Part shown: positions 46,515-55,199 of the stretch, piece after piece
How positions within the stretch are numbered: position 1 is the stretch's first letter
How the letters are laid out: every line of letters starts with the position of its first letter
NCBI GenBank assembly: GCA_945883145.1
Contig: CAMCXB010000005.1
Coordinates: 1-63,351, forward strand
Direction: 5' to 3'
Length of the DNA: 63,351 bases
Source of the DNA: Bordetella parapertussis
GTDB taxonomy: Bacteria > Pseudomonadota > Gammaproteobacteria > Burkholderiales > Burkholderiaceae_D
Program-made: the position numbers and the translations under genes
Notes under the pieces: generated by a model
Told to the model about the DNA's origin: nothing
Seen by the model: the letters and a program-made list of their open reading frames with translations, nothing else
Databases searched by the model: none

Positions 46515-49190
46515 TTATTCAACGGAATCGTCCGGCGCTGTATCCGGTGCGGCATCATCGGCAACTACGTCATCAGCAACTGTATCATCTGATGCAGAAC
46601 CATCATCTTCAGCATCCGCTTCAGCAATACGCTGTAGTCCAGATAATTTCCCACCATCTTCAACCGCAATCAGTGTCACACCTTGTGTTGCGCGACCCAT
46701 CTCACGAATTTCAGATACACGGGTACGAATCAATATACCGCCTGTGGTGATGAGCATGATTTCATCAGTTGCTTCTACTAGTGTTGCAGCAACCACTTTA
46801 CCATTACGCTCACTGGTTTGAATCGCAATCATGCCTTTAGTGCCACGACCATGACGTGTATATTCAGCAATCGGTGTGCGCTTGCCATAACCGTTTTCAG
46901 TTGCAGTTAATACTGACTGCCCTTCATTTTCAGCAACCAGCAAGGCAATCACTTGTTGTCCGGCTTCTAAACTCATGCCACGTACGCCACGTGCAGTACG
47001 ACCCATAGGGCGTACATCATTCTCATCAAAGCGCACTGCTTTACCTGAGTCTGAGAACAACATCACATCATGACTACCGTCAGTTAATGCAGCACCAATT
47101 AAGAAATCACTTTCATCCAAATCGACCGCAATAATGCCTGCCTTACGTGGATTACTAAAATCAGACAACGGCGTTTTCTTCACTGTGCCTAAACTGGTGG
47201 ACATGAAGACATAACGGTCAGCAGGGAAGCTACTATGCTCACCAAACAGTGGCAAGACCACCGTGATTTTCTCACTTTCTTGTAGTGGGAACATGTTCAC
47301 AATTGGTTTGCCGCGAGAGGTACGCGAACCTTGCGGCACTTCCCACACTTTCAACCAATACATACGACCACGATTTGAGAAACACAGCATGTAGTCATGT
47401 GTGTTGGCGATAAAGAGTTGATCAATCCAATCATCATCTTTAGTAGCAGTTGCTTGCTTACCGCGACCACCACGTTTTTGCGCGCGATATTCTGATAAGG
47501 GTTGTGACTTCATATAACCCGCATACGACAAGGTCACCACCATGTCTTGCGGTGTAATTAAATCTTCTGTTGCGAGATCAGTCGCATTGATTTCAATTTG
47601 TGAACGACGCTTATCGCCGCCATTGACGCCATATTCATTTTTTGCTGCGACGAGTTCATCAGTAATGATGGTGGTCACGCGATCTGGCTTGGAAAGAATA
47701 TCCAACAGATCAGCGATTTGTTCCATCACTTCTTTGTACTCATTAACAATCTTGTCTTGCTCTAAACCAGTCAAACGTTGCAAGCGCATTTGCAGAATTT
47801 CCTGCGCTTGATCATCCGATAATTTATATAAACCATCAGCTTGCAAACCATATTGACGCGGCAAATTCGCAGGACGGAAAGCTTCTATACCACCCGCATT
47901 CTCAGCACCTGTACGCGCTAACATTTCACGCACTACAGAAGAATCCCACGTACGCATCATTAACTCTGATTTTGCAATCGGTGGAGTTGGCGCTGCTTTA
48001 ATGATAGCGATGAATTCATCAATATTGGCTAAGGCAACCGCTAAACCTTCTAATACATGACCACGTTCACGCGCTTTACGTAATTCAAACACAGTGCGAC
48101 GTGTAACAACTTCACGACGGTGTGAAAGGAAGCATTCCAACATCTGCTTCAAGTTCAGCAACTTAGGCTGACCATCCACCAATGCCACCATGTTCATACC
48201 AAAGGTGTCTTGCAATTGAGTTTGTTTATAGAGATTGTTCAACACAACCTCAGGTACTTCTCCGCGTTTTAGTTCGATGACGACACGCATACCAGATTTA
48301 TCGGACTCATCACGAATATCAGAAATGCCATCGAGTTTTTTATCACGCACCAGCTCAGCGATACGCTCGAGCATAGATTTTTTATTTACCTGATACGGCA
48401 ATTCATCGACGATGATGGCGGTGCGATTTTCACGTCCGTATTCTTCGAAATGCGTTTTGCCACGCATGACTAAGCGACCTCTACCGGTACGATAACCATC
48501 ACGCACACCAGAGACGCCGTAGATAATGCCGGCAGTCGGAAAATCTGGTGCAGGAATAATTTCAATTAATTCATCCACCGTGCAATTTGGTGTTTGTAGT
48601 AAATGCAAAGCACCGTCTATGATTTCAGTGATGTTATGCGGTGGGATATTGGTTGCCATACCAACCGCAATTCCAGATGATCCGTTGATCAACAGATTTG
48701 GAATGCGAGTAGGCAGAACAGAAGGTTCTTTTTCTTTGCCGTCGTAGTTAGGTACAAAGTCGACGGTTTCTTTTTCTATATCAGCCAGTAATTCACTAGC
48801 AATCTTATCTAAGCGACACTCGGTGTAACGCATAGCCGCTGCATTATCACCATCAATCGAACCGAAGTTACCTTGACCATCTACTAAGGTGTAGCGCAAT
48901 GAAAAATCTTGCGCCATACGTACCAAAGTATCGTAAATCGCTTGGTCGCCATGTGGGTGATATTTACCCATGACTTCACCGACTACACGCGCACACTTTA
49001 CATAGGGACGATTAAATACATTATTGGTTTCATGCATAGCGAATAAAACACGTCTATGCACTGGCTTTAAACCATCTCTGACATCCGGCAATGCGCGACC
49101 AACGATGACGCTCATAGCGTAATCGAGATAGCTTTTGCGCATCTCTTCTTCGAGTGAAATTGGTATTGTTTCTTTTGCGAATTGATCCAT
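46515..49190 (-). CDS. gyrA: DNA gyrase subunit A
   Basis: The 891-residue subunit starts MDQFAKETIPISLEEEMRKS (ATG at 49190; the longer frame starts at TTG). It has the catalytic Tyr in AMRYTECRL, the GyrA-box QKRGGRGKQ and six beta-pinwheel repeats, then a Glu/Asp/Ala-rich acidic tail (EADAEDDGSASDD...). At the quinolone pocket HPHGDQAIYDT the residue in E. coli position 83 is Gln, with Asp87 kept. Only 71 bases separate it from pheA; serC is absent here. Confidence 0.96.
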   Translation of the reverse strand: MDQFAKETIPISLEEEMRKSYLDYAMSVIVGRALPDVRDGLKPVHRRVLFAMHETNNVFNRPYVKCARVVGEVMGKYHPHGDQAIYDTLVRMAQDFSLRYTLVDGQGNFGSIDGDNAAAMRYTECRLDKIASELLADIEKETVDFVPNYDGKEKEPSVLPTRIPNLLINGSSGIAVGMATNIPPHNITEIIDGALHLLQTPNCTVDELIEIIPAPDFPTAGIIYGVSGVRDGYRTGRGRLVMRGKTHFEEYGRENRTAIIVDELPYQVNKKSMLERIAELVRDKKLDGISDIRDESDKSGMRVVIELKRGEVPEVVLNNLYKQTQLQDTFGMNMVALVDGQPKLLNLKQMLECFLSHRREVVTRRTVFELRKARERGHVLEGLAVALANIDEFIAIIKAAPTPPIAKSELMMRTWDSSVVREMLARTGAENAGGIEAFRPANLPRQYGLQADGLYKLSDDQAQEILQMRLQRLTGLEQDKIVNEYKEVMEQIADLLDILSKPDRVTTIITDELVAAKNEYGVNGGDKRRSQIEINATDLATEDLITPQDMVVTLSYAGYMKSQPLSEYRAQKRGGRGKQATATKDDDWIDQLFIANTHDYMLCFSNRGRMYWLKVWEVPQGSRTSRGKPIVNMFPLQESEKITVVLPLFGEHSSFPADRYVFMSTSLGTVKKTPLSDFSNPRKAGIIAVDLDESDFLIGAALTDGSHDVMLFSDSGKAVRFDENDVRPMGRTARGVRGMSLEAGQQVIALLVAENEGQSVLTATENGYGKRTPIAEYTRHGRGTKGMIAIQTSERNGKVVAATLVEATDEIMLITTGGILIRTRVSEIREMGRATQGVTLIAVEDGGKLSGLQRIAEADAEDDGSASDDTVADDVVADDAAPDTAPDDSVE

Positions 49191-49503
49191 TGTGGGGCCG
49201 GTGAGTTGAAGCAAAAATGCAGATGTAAATGACTGTCCGCAGATTGCGAACCTTGATTTTGAGAACTCGAAATTTTACCACGTTGACCACCCTTTAGCCC
49301 TGTTTCTTACTCTGAAACCGCCCCCTTCTGACTAAATAAAATTTGTCAAATAAAACTCACCACCCACTGCCTTCATTTGATTTTTTGTAATGTATTTACC
49401 CGCACAACTGCCACACTCACTGCGAGACAGCGAAGCATGATTGTTTTTTATGACAACGCTTCCCACATACAGACTTAATCATCACTCAATCAGGAGAAAT
49501 ACT

Positions 49504-50196
49504 ATGCAACCGCTCATCCGGCTCAATCTCACGCTGCTGATTTTTTATGCAGGCCAGTCACTCGCCGCCAGTCCTAGTTATCCGGTGGTAGATGGCAACG
49601 CTGGTTATCTGCAAGACGCACGGGGTAATGCCGTTATTAGCACTAACGGTAACTGCTGGCATACAGGAGGATGGCGTCCTGTCTTAGCAACCGTCATTGG
49701 TTGTGATGGCGTAGTGGCAAAAACAAGTGCAGTCAGCGCGCCCCAGATACCAGCTCCACAAGCACCGCCTGCGCAAGTGATTGCAAAAGCACCAGCTGCC
49801 CCACCACCACCGATTGAAACAGTTGTTGAAAAAATTACCTTAGATACGGATGCTTATTTCGACTTTGATAAATCAGTACTCAAAAAAGGTGGGGAAGATA
49901 GCCTGAAATTATTAGCCAACCGCCTGTTAGGTATGTCTATCAAAGTCATAGTAGCTACAGGACACACGGACGCAATTGGCGCAGAAGCCTATAACCAAAA
50001 ACTTTCTGAGCGCCGCGCAGCTGCCGTTAAAAGCTATTTACTATCGCAATCTCTACCTGCTGATCGCATCTATACACAGGGCAAAGGTGAAAGTGAGCCA
50101 ATTGCTAGCAATAACAATAGCAAGGGTCGATCAGAAAACCGTAGGGTTGATATAGAAGTTGTGAGCACACGCCAGCAAGTTGGTCATAAAGATTAA
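49504..50196 (+). CDS. OmpA-family outer-membrane protein (copy 1)
   Basis: The 230-residue protein starts at 49504 (AGGAGA just upstream), with signal peptide MQPLIRLNLTLLIFYAGQSLAA. A short N-terminal module (about 27-70) has NGNCWHTGGWRP and a paired Cys, followed by a Pro/Ala linker and the OmpA-C peptidoglycan-binding domain (about 115-220): AYFDFDKSVLKKGG, ATGHTDAIGAEAYNQKLSERRA and SKGRSENRRVDIE. There is no eight-stranded barrel, so it is probably attached to murein. It lies opposite gyrA and is terminated by a hairpin. Confidence 0.9.
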   Translation: MQPLIRLNLTLLIFYAGQSLAASPSYPVVDGNAGYLQDARGNAVISTNGNCWHTGGWRPVLATVIGCDGVVAKTSAVSAPQIPAPQAPPAQVIAKAPAAPPPPIETVVEKITLDTDAYFDFDKSVLKKGGEDSLKLLANRLLGMSIKVIVATGHTDAIGAEAYNQKLSERRAAAVKSYLLSQSLPADRIYTQGKGESEPIASNNNSKGRSENRRVDIEVVSTRQQVGHKD

Positions 50197-50219
50197 GTTC
50201 TTCACCTTTGGGCTTAGTA

Positions 50220-50258
50220 AAAAACACGATCAGCTGCAAATGTTGATCGTGTTTTTTA
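50220..50258 (+). terminator. Terminator after first OmpA-like gene
   Basis: AAACACGATCA and TGATCGTGTTT form an 11-bp stem with an 11-base loop, then T residues. It begins 26 bases after the stop. Confidence 0.92.
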
Positions 50259-50395
50259 GCTTCGAGGCACCCTTCACAGCAGATATTTAAGCTGAATTTA
50301 AAAATAAATTAATAAAAGTAAAATTATTTTGAACAAGCTCAATTATTTTCCCTTAAAATATTGCTTAATTAGCATTTTTACTGGAAGGGGTTTTT

Positions 50396-51106
50396 ATGAA
50401 ATACAAAAGTCTATTGATTGGTGTGTTGAGCAGCTTAGTCACCGTACTTTTCGCCAGCACTTACAGTGCACAAGCCGCAAATAAATCACCCAGAGGATAT
50501 TGGGTCGACTCAAGTGGAACTATTGTTCGTAGCGGCACAGGACTGTGCGTACGAACCGGCACTTGGGAGCCTGCTGATGCAGTTGTGCCTGGCTGCGATG
50601 GTGTTCCGCTGCAGTCAGCTGAACCTGTAAAAGAAAACAAAACTGCACCTGCAGCACAAGCTGTTAAGCAACCTTCCCCAGAACCAGTCGCCGCACCAGC
50701 GACAATCAAATCGGAAGAAACACCAAAAGCAGCTGTTATTCCACCTCCAATAGCAAAAGTCAGCCTCACGACTGACACCTCCTTCGGCTTTGACCAAGCT
50801 ACTTTGCGACCAGAAGGCATGAACCGCTTAAAGAAACTACAAACAGAATTACAAAATGCAAAGGTAGATAGCATCCTCGCAACCGGCCATACTGATAGCA
50901 TAGGCAAAGCTAGCTATAACCAAAAACTATCTATTCGCCGTGCGCAGGCCGTTAAAGATTATTTGGTTAAATTAGGCATTCCATCTGATCGTATTTTCAT
51001 TGATGGTAAAGGTGCAACTCAACCTGTAGCCAGTAATAAAACTTCACAAGGCCGTGCACGTAACCGCCGTGTGGATGTGGAAGTCATCGGCACCAAAGCA
51101 CCTTAA
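50396..51106 (+). CDS. OmpA-family outer-membrane protein (copy 2)
   Basis: The 236-residue paralogue of the upstream gene has signal peptide 1-27 (ending AQAA), the same N-terminal Cys module (GTGLCVRTGTWEP...VVPGCDGV), a Pro/Ala linker and the OmpA-C domain with ATGHTDSIGKASYNQKLSIRRA and NRRVDVEVIG. GAAGGGG precedes the ATG. The two genes are tandem and differ mostly in linker length, so they arose by duplication. Both have their own terminator. Confidence 0.9.
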   Translation: MKYKSLLIGVLSSLVTVLFASTYSAQAANKSPRGYWVDSSGTIVRSGTGLCVRTGTWEPADAVVPGCDGVPLQSAEPVKENKTAPAAQAVKQPSPEPVAAPATIKSEETPKAAVIPPPIAKVSLTTDTSFGFDQATLRPEGMNRLKKLQTELQNAKVDSILATGHTDSIGKASYNQKLSIRRAQAVKDYLVKLGIPSDRIFIDGKGATQPVASNKTSQGRARNRRVDVEVIGTKAP

Positions 51107-51128
51107 TTAAACTAATCTAAACTCAATT

Positions 51129-51172
51129 AAACAAAGGCTCTGCTAACTGTAAGAGCTTTTGTTTTATTTTTT
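51129..51172 (+). terminator. Terminator after second OmpA-like gene
   Basis: AAACAAAGGCTCT and AGAGCTTTTGTTT form a long imperfect stem followed by a T-rich tract. Confidence 0.88.
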
Positions 51173-51248
51173 GCTACTTCAAGAACTACCGCTAAAGCCT
51201 CCAACAAGCATTCCAAAGTAAATCTCCAGTTTCCGTTATCATCTCGAG

Positions 51249-51944
51249 ATGAACGCCGATCCTTTAGAAATACAAAAATTCAGTGAACTCGCACATCGTT
51301 GGTGGGATCCCACCTCAGAGTTCAGACCTCTGCATGAAATCAATCCATTGCGATTGGAATGGATTAATGCGCGTGTACCTCTCGCTGGCAAACAAGTCTG
51401 TGATGTCGGATGTGGTGGCGGCATATTGGCTGAATCCATCGCCAAAAAAGGCGCAACAGTCACTGGCATTGATTTATCAGAAAAAGCACTCAAAGTCGCT
51501 GATCTACATAGCCTCGAGTCAGGTATCAAAGTTCGTTATGAACTCATCTCAGCAGAAGAACTCGCAGCGCGTGAAGCAGGACAATATGACGTCGTCACCT
51601 GCATGGAAATGCTAGAGCATGTTCCGGATCCTTCTGCCATCGTGCAAGCGTGTGCAAAGTTAGTCAAACCTGGTGGACATATTTTTTTCTCCACACTCAA
51701 TCGCAATCCTAAGTCTTATTTGTTTGCCATCATCGGCGCTGAATATGTTTTAGGACTACTGCCACGTGGCACCCATGATTACGCAAAGTTCATCACACCT
51801 GCTGAGTTATCAGGTTTTGCTAGAAAAGCAGACTTAGAAGTAGAAGCGCTTAAAGGGATGACGTATAACCCGCTGACAAAAATTTATTCGTTGAATCAAG
51901 ACACTAGCGTTAACTATCTAGTTGCAACAGTTAAACCTACTTGA
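51249..51944 (+). CDS. ubiG: Bifunctional ubiquinone O-methyltransferase UbiG
   Basis: The 231-residue SAM-dependent enzyme catalyses both O-methylations in ubiquinone synthesis. It has the N-terminal FSELAHRWWDPTSEFRPLHE motif, SAM motif I CDVGCGGGILAES (about 54-66), TGIDLSEKAL and CMEMLEHVPDP. With coq7 later in the window it covers two steps of the ubiquinone pathway. gph follows in the same direction. Confidence 0.95.
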   Translation: MNADPLEIQKFSELAHRWWDPTSEFRPLHEINPLRLEWINARVPLAGKQVCDVGCGGGILAESIAKKGATVTGIDLSEKALKVADLHSLESGIKVRYELISAEELAAREAGQYDVVTCMEMLEHVPDPSAIVQACAKLVKPGGHIFFSTLNRNPKSYLFAIIGAEYVLGLLPRGTHDYAKFITPAELSGFARKADLEVEALKGMTYNPLTKIYSLNQDTSVNYLVATVKPT

Positions 51945-52037
51945 TTTCATACAAATAAATCATGTCCGCATTTTTAAACTGATTCACTCACTTAACTTTG
52001 TTGGAAAACCATAGTTAATACCTTCCATCTTTTTACT

Positions 52038-52715
52038 ATGCTCATTCCACAACTACCTTTACCGCGTGCAGTCCTATTTGATTTAGATGGCACACTCGCA
52101 GACACCGCACCTGATCTTGCTGCTGCAGTTAATCTCATGCGCGCACAACGTGGACTTGCACCTACACCTTATGAACAACTCAGACCACTTGCCTCAGCAG
52201 GTGCACGTGGATTAATCGGTATAGCATTAAACAAAACACCTGCTGATGCAGAATACGATGCATTAAGAGCAGAATTTTTAGATAACTATGCCGCTCACAT
52301 CGCAGATCAAAGTAGCTTGTTTCATGAAGTACCAGAACTACTGCAACAACTAGAACAACAACAAATCTTATGGGGCATCGTTACCAATAAACCTGCGTTT
52401 TATACCGATGCACTCATTCCACTCATAGGACTAGCGCACGCATCTTGCATAGTGTCAGGCGATACAACTGCACACGCCAAACCTCACCCAGATCCACTCA
52501 TAGAAGCAGCACGTCGTATCAATCTCAATCCAACCTTATGTTGGTATGTTGGTGATGACTTGCGTGACATACAAGCCGGTAAAGCAGCAGGAATGCCCAC
52601 CATCGCAGCAGCTTGGGGTTATTGTGGCAACACCGAACCGCAAAGCTGGAATGCAGATTACATTGCCAACACCCCTAGCGACCTACTCACACTCCTATCG
52701 CATGCACAAGATTGA
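52038..52715 (+). CDS. gph: Phosphoglycolate phosphatase
   Basis: The 225-residue HAD phosphatase has motif I LFDLDGTLADTAPDLAAAVN (15-34), an alpha-helical cap, WGIVTNKP, GDTTAHAKPHPDPL (with the motif III Lys) and YVGDDLRDIQAGKAAGM. It removes phosphate from 2-phosphoglycolate. The order ubiG-gph is usual in betaproteobacteria. Confidence 0.93.
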   Translation: MLIPQLPLPRAVLFDLDGTLADTAPDLAAAVNLMRAQRGLAPTPYEQLRPLASAGARGLIGIALNKTPADAEYDALRAEFLDNYAAHIADQSSLFHEVPELLQQLEQQQILWGIVTNKPAFYTDALIPLIGLAHASCIVSGDTTAHAKPHPDPLIEAARRINLNPTLCWYVGDDLRDIQAGKAAGMPTIAAAWGYCGNTEPQSWNADYIANTPSDLLTLLSHAQD

Positions 52716-52786
52716 GTTCTTAAAACATCAGCTATAAAAATCACCAATTTTTTACTGCTTGATTGCGCTACAATGAAAACTCGCTT

Positions 52787-53163
52787 GGGGGCGACCTGGT
52801 TTCGACAGGGATTACAAAGCAGAGCAGGGCATACCGAGGGCTGGTCACCTCGTAAAACCAACCGGAAATGCTTAAATGCAAACGATGAAACTTACGCTCT
52901 CGCAGCGTAAACCTCTAAAAACTTAATAACTTTTTAGCTCTACACCGTCTTGTTCCTGGGGCGGGCTGGTAACAGCAGTAGAGTCATACACAGGAAATCG
53001 CGTTGTGTCGGGTCACTTGGCATAGCGTTAAACAAAAGGTGACTCGTTTACTTGCAGCGTGTGTGTCCGCGACAGGTAAATCAAATTAAATGACAACACT
53101 AAGTATGTAGAACTGTCTGTAGAGGATCTTTGGACGCGGGTTCGATTCCCGCCGCCTCCACCA
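52787..53163 (+). ncRNA. ssrA: tmRNA (SsrA)
   Basis: The 377-nt one-piece tmRNA begins GGGGGCGACCTGGTTTCGAC and ends GGTTCGATTCCCGCCGCCTC then CACCA. The acceptor stem GGGGGCG pairs with CGCCTCC (one G-U at position 3) and the CCA is encoded. The tag frame runs from 52878 to 52910 and reads ANDETYALAA-stop, a good betaproteobacterial degradation tag ending in LAA. It rescues stalled ribosomes with SmpB. Confidence 0.97.
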
Positions 53164-53172
53164 AATAAAAGA

Positions 53173-53195
53173 CCACCCTTTGGGTGGTTTTTTAT
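53173..53195 (+). terminator. tmRNA terminator
   Basis: CCACCC-TTT-GGGTGG hairpin followed by TTTTTT ten bases beyond the CCA end. The same hairpin is repeated at 53326-53340. Confidence 0.93.
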
Positions 53196-53470
53196 TTGGT
53201 GATTGCGATGATATCGACCAGCGGCCACGCGGGGTAAGCAGGGAATTCATGCCGCATGCGGCATGCCTGCGAACGGATTTGCGCTTGCAAGCGCAAAGAC
53301 CGGGAGATTCCAGACATCACACATACCACCCTTTGGGTGGTTTTTTATTTGGTGGTTAGCGCTGCTATCATTCCGCGTCCACGCGGGGGTGTAGGCAGAG
53401 TTTCGATGCGCATGCTCTACGCTGCCGTAGCGGATTTGCTCTTGCAAGCGCGAAGACTGGGAGATTCCAG

Positions 53471-53482
53471 CCGCCTCCACCG
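53471..53482 (+). mobile_element. Putative attR-like duplicate of tmRNA 3' end
   Basis: CCGCCTCCACCG, with GATTCC seven bases upstream, repeats the tmRNA 3'-terminal GATTCCCGCCGCCTCCACC. It borders the ParD/ParE module and may mark the outer end of a former integrative element. No integrase is present between the copies. Confidence 0.55.
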
Positions 53483-53490
53483 AGCTAGAT

Positions 53491-53520
53491 TTGACTTTCA
53501 TCTTACTTAATTGGCATACT
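53491..53520 (+). promoter_or_regulatory. Promoter of the parDE-type operon
   Basis: TTGACT (53491-53496) and CATACT (53515-53520), spacer 18, form a sigma-70-type promoter. The -10 box is embedded in the palindromic operator. Confidence 0.6.
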
Positions 53521-53532
53521 ATGCCAATTAAG
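53506..53532. promoter_or_regulatory. Perfect palindrome, antitoxin operator
   Basis: CTTAATTGGCATA and TATGCCAATTAAG form a perfect 13-bp inverted repeat around a single central base, overlapping the promoter -10 box and lying 16 bases before the antitoxin ATG. Ribbon-helix-helix antitoxins autoregulate at such sites. Confidence 0.75.
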
Positions 53533-53548
53533 TTTTAGAGAGCCCAGT

Positions 53549-53827
53549 ATGCCCACACGCAATGTCGTACTCACTGAGCATCAAGCATCGCTGGTCGAGC
53601 AACTAGTTGAAAGCGGTCGCTATCAAAATGCTAGTGAGGTTCTTCGCGAGGGACTTCGCCTCGTTGAACAACGCGAAGCCGAAGATGCTTATCGCCTCGA
53701 AGCACTTCGGTCTGCGGTAGAGGAAGGCATACAAAATATCGCTGAAGGAAAATTCAAGGCTTTTGAGAAAAAAGAGTCATTGCGAGCTCACCTGAAATTC
53801 ATCACTTATAAAGCGATTACTACTTAA
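53549..53827 (+). CDS. parD: ParD-family antitoxin
   Basis: The 92-residue protein is a ribbon-helix-helix antitoxin of the ParD/CopG type: a beta-strand start MPTRNVVLTEHQASLVEQLV, then SGRYQNASEVLREGLRLVEQRE (about 22-43) and a flexible charged C-terminus that would bind the toxin. Its stop overlaps the toxin start by one base. An operator palindrome lies directly upstream. Confidence 0.92.
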   Translation: MPTRNVVLTEHQASLVEQLVESGRYQNASEVLREGLRLVEQREAEDAYRLEALRSAVEEGIQNIAEGKFKAFEKKESLRAHLKFITYKAITT

Positions 53828-54168
53828 TGAGCTTGGCCTGGCACATTCATCTAGCAGATCAAGCTGAACAAGATTTACTCGACGTCATTCGATGGACAAA
53901 TGAAAATTTCGGTACGCGACAAGCAGAGCAATACGCCGAAACTATCGCACTAGCGATTGAGGCCTTGCATGATGGCCCAGAAATTTTAGGGGCTAAGTTA
54001 CGGTACGATATTGCTGAAGGAATTCATACATTACATGTGGCAAGACAAGGCAGAAAAGGACGCCATTTCGTGGCCTTCTCAGTATCGGAAGGACACATTA
54101 TCAATGTCCTTCGATTACTTCATGACTGCATGGATCTCGCCATGCATCTTCCCGAAGACAACAAATAA
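53827..54168 (+). CDS. parE: ParE-family toxin
   Basis: The 113-residue RelE/ParE-fold toxin has the pattern AEQDLLDVIRWTNENFG (about 13-29) and the C-terminal core LRYDIAEGIHTLHVAR and IINVLRLLHDCMD. ParE toxins inhibit DNA gyrase. The gene is coupled to the antitoxin (TAATG). The pair lies next to duplicated tmRNA ends, as mobile TA modules often do. Confidence 0.9.
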   Translation: MSLAWHIHLADQAEQDLLDVIRWTNENFGTRQAEQYAETIALAIEALHDGPEILGAKLRYDIAEGIHTLHVARQGRKGRHFVAFSVSEGHIINVLRLLHDCMDLAMHLPEDNK

Positions 54169-54303
54169 CAAAATTAGTCCTACTCTTCACCATTAATCGC
54201 TAACAATTGTTTATAGCTACAACAACTCTAACTCGCACTCTGTCTTTCATTGTGCTTATAGGTTTTAATGATCTGTTATCCAAACTTAGTTATTGATCAA
54301 TCG

Positions 54304-54873
54304 ATGCCATCACAATTACCAATAATTGAGTTTGAAACCAAGCGCTTAATCTGTCGCCAATGGCAACCAAGCGATCTTCCATCATTTGCGCGCATTAATG
54401 CAGACCCAAAAGTAATGGAGTTTTTCCCTCAACTCTTATCAGCTTTTGAAAGCAATGCTCTAGCAGAGTCATTTAAAGATTTTATTGAGTTACACGGCTT
54501 TGGATTATGGGCAGTAGAATTAAAAGAGTCGAATGAATTTATTGGATTTGTAGGACTGGCTATACCAACTATAATTTTTCCTTTCTCACCCTGCGTTGAG
54601 ATCGCTTGGCGAATCGGAAGTCGGTATTGGGGACAGGGCTATGCAACTGAAGCCGCAAAAAAAACTTTGCAAATAGGATTTGAATTGTTGGAACTGAGTG
54701 AAATCGTTTCATTCACGACCATCAAATACCTGCGCTCCCGCTGTGTGATGAAAAAATTAGGTATGCAAGAAAATCGAATGACTTTTAATCATCCGAATCT
54801 ACCAATAGGTCACGCCCTAAGAGAACACTGTTTATATCGATTACAGCGTGATCAATGGCATCCTATAATTTAA
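54304..54873 (+). CDS. GNAT-family N-acetyltransferase (RimJ/RimL type)
   Basis: The 189-residue protein starts at 54304 (MPSQLPIIEFETKRLICRQW); the extra 12 upstream residues (from 54268) are not family-like. It has the ETKRLICRQWQPSDL opening and the acetyl-CoA-binding region RIGSRYWGQGYATEAAKKTL (about 107-126, Q/RxxGxG/A variant). The closest pattern is RimJ/RimL-type, usually resistance or protein N-terminal acetylation; the substrate is unknown. Confidence 0.88.
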   Translation: MPSQLPIIEFETKRLICRQWQPSDLPSFARINADPKVMEFFPQLLSAFESNALAESFKDFIELHGFGLWAVELKESNEFIGFVGLAIPTIIFPFSPCVEIAWRIGSRYWGQGYATEAAKKTLQIGFELLELSEIVSFTTIKYLRSRCVMKKLGMQENRMTFNHPNLPIGHALREHCLYRLQRDQWHPII

Positions 54874-54885
54874 TTGAATCTATTT

Positions 54886-55056
54886 TTACTCTTGTGAATA
54901 ATCAAGAGTTTGTGTACCTGAGTTCTGTGAAGAATTAGTATCTACACCCACTTCAGGAAAACACATACGACTACCATTCCATTTTTGACCGCACCAACAA
55001 CTACCCTCATCATTGATGATGCAGGTGCCACTACCACAGCAACGTTCGTCTTCCAT
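54886..55056 (-). CDS. Small cysteine-rich protein, unknown function
   Basis: With the start at 55056 (GGAGAG just upstream) the product is 56 residues: MEDERCCGSGTCIINDEGSC, then WCGQKWNGSRMCF. Six cysteines lie within 30 residues, arranged CC-x3-C-x7-C-x-C-x8-C, which suggests a metal (iron-sulfur or zinc) site. I recall similar small proteins in Burkholderiales, also uncharacterised. The tail is acidic and Ser/Thr-rich. Confidence 0.65.
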   Translation of the reverse strand: MEDERCCGSGTCIINDEGSCWCGQKWNGSRMCFPEVGVDTNSSQNSGTQTLDYSQE

Positions 55057-55199
55057 GATACTCTCCACTACTATCTGATTAATTAAATGCAAACTAGCGT
55101 TATGTTTTTTGATTACAAAAATATACTTACTTCTAATGTATTACAACTAAGAATTACACATAAATTTTCTGTTTTCAAATCAACTCACAAACTATCTCT

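Larger units (their letters stand above)
53173..53482. repeat. Imperfect ~155-bp tandem copies with att-like ends
   Basis: Two copies (about 53173-53325 and 53326-53482) each carry a CCACCC-TTT-GGGTGG terminator followed by T's and ATTTGGTG, a CACGCGGGG segment, a GGATTTGC(G/T)CTTGCAAGCGC segment and GGGAGATTCCAG. Copy 2 ends in GCCGCCTCCACC, identical to the last bases of tmRNA (53151-53162). The copies are GC-richer than their surroundings. This is the layout left by integration events at a tmRNA 3' end. Confidence 0.8.

Noticed and set aside
53028..53228. Minus-strand open frame with GGGGGNRTRVQ
   Set aside because: It is the antisense of the tmRNA 3' end and terminator, a well-known false protein in databases.
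53247..53510. Open frames within the tandem copies after tmRNA
   Set aside because: They are spread over repeats and terminators on both strands with no domain; they are best seen as chance frames in GC-rich DNA.
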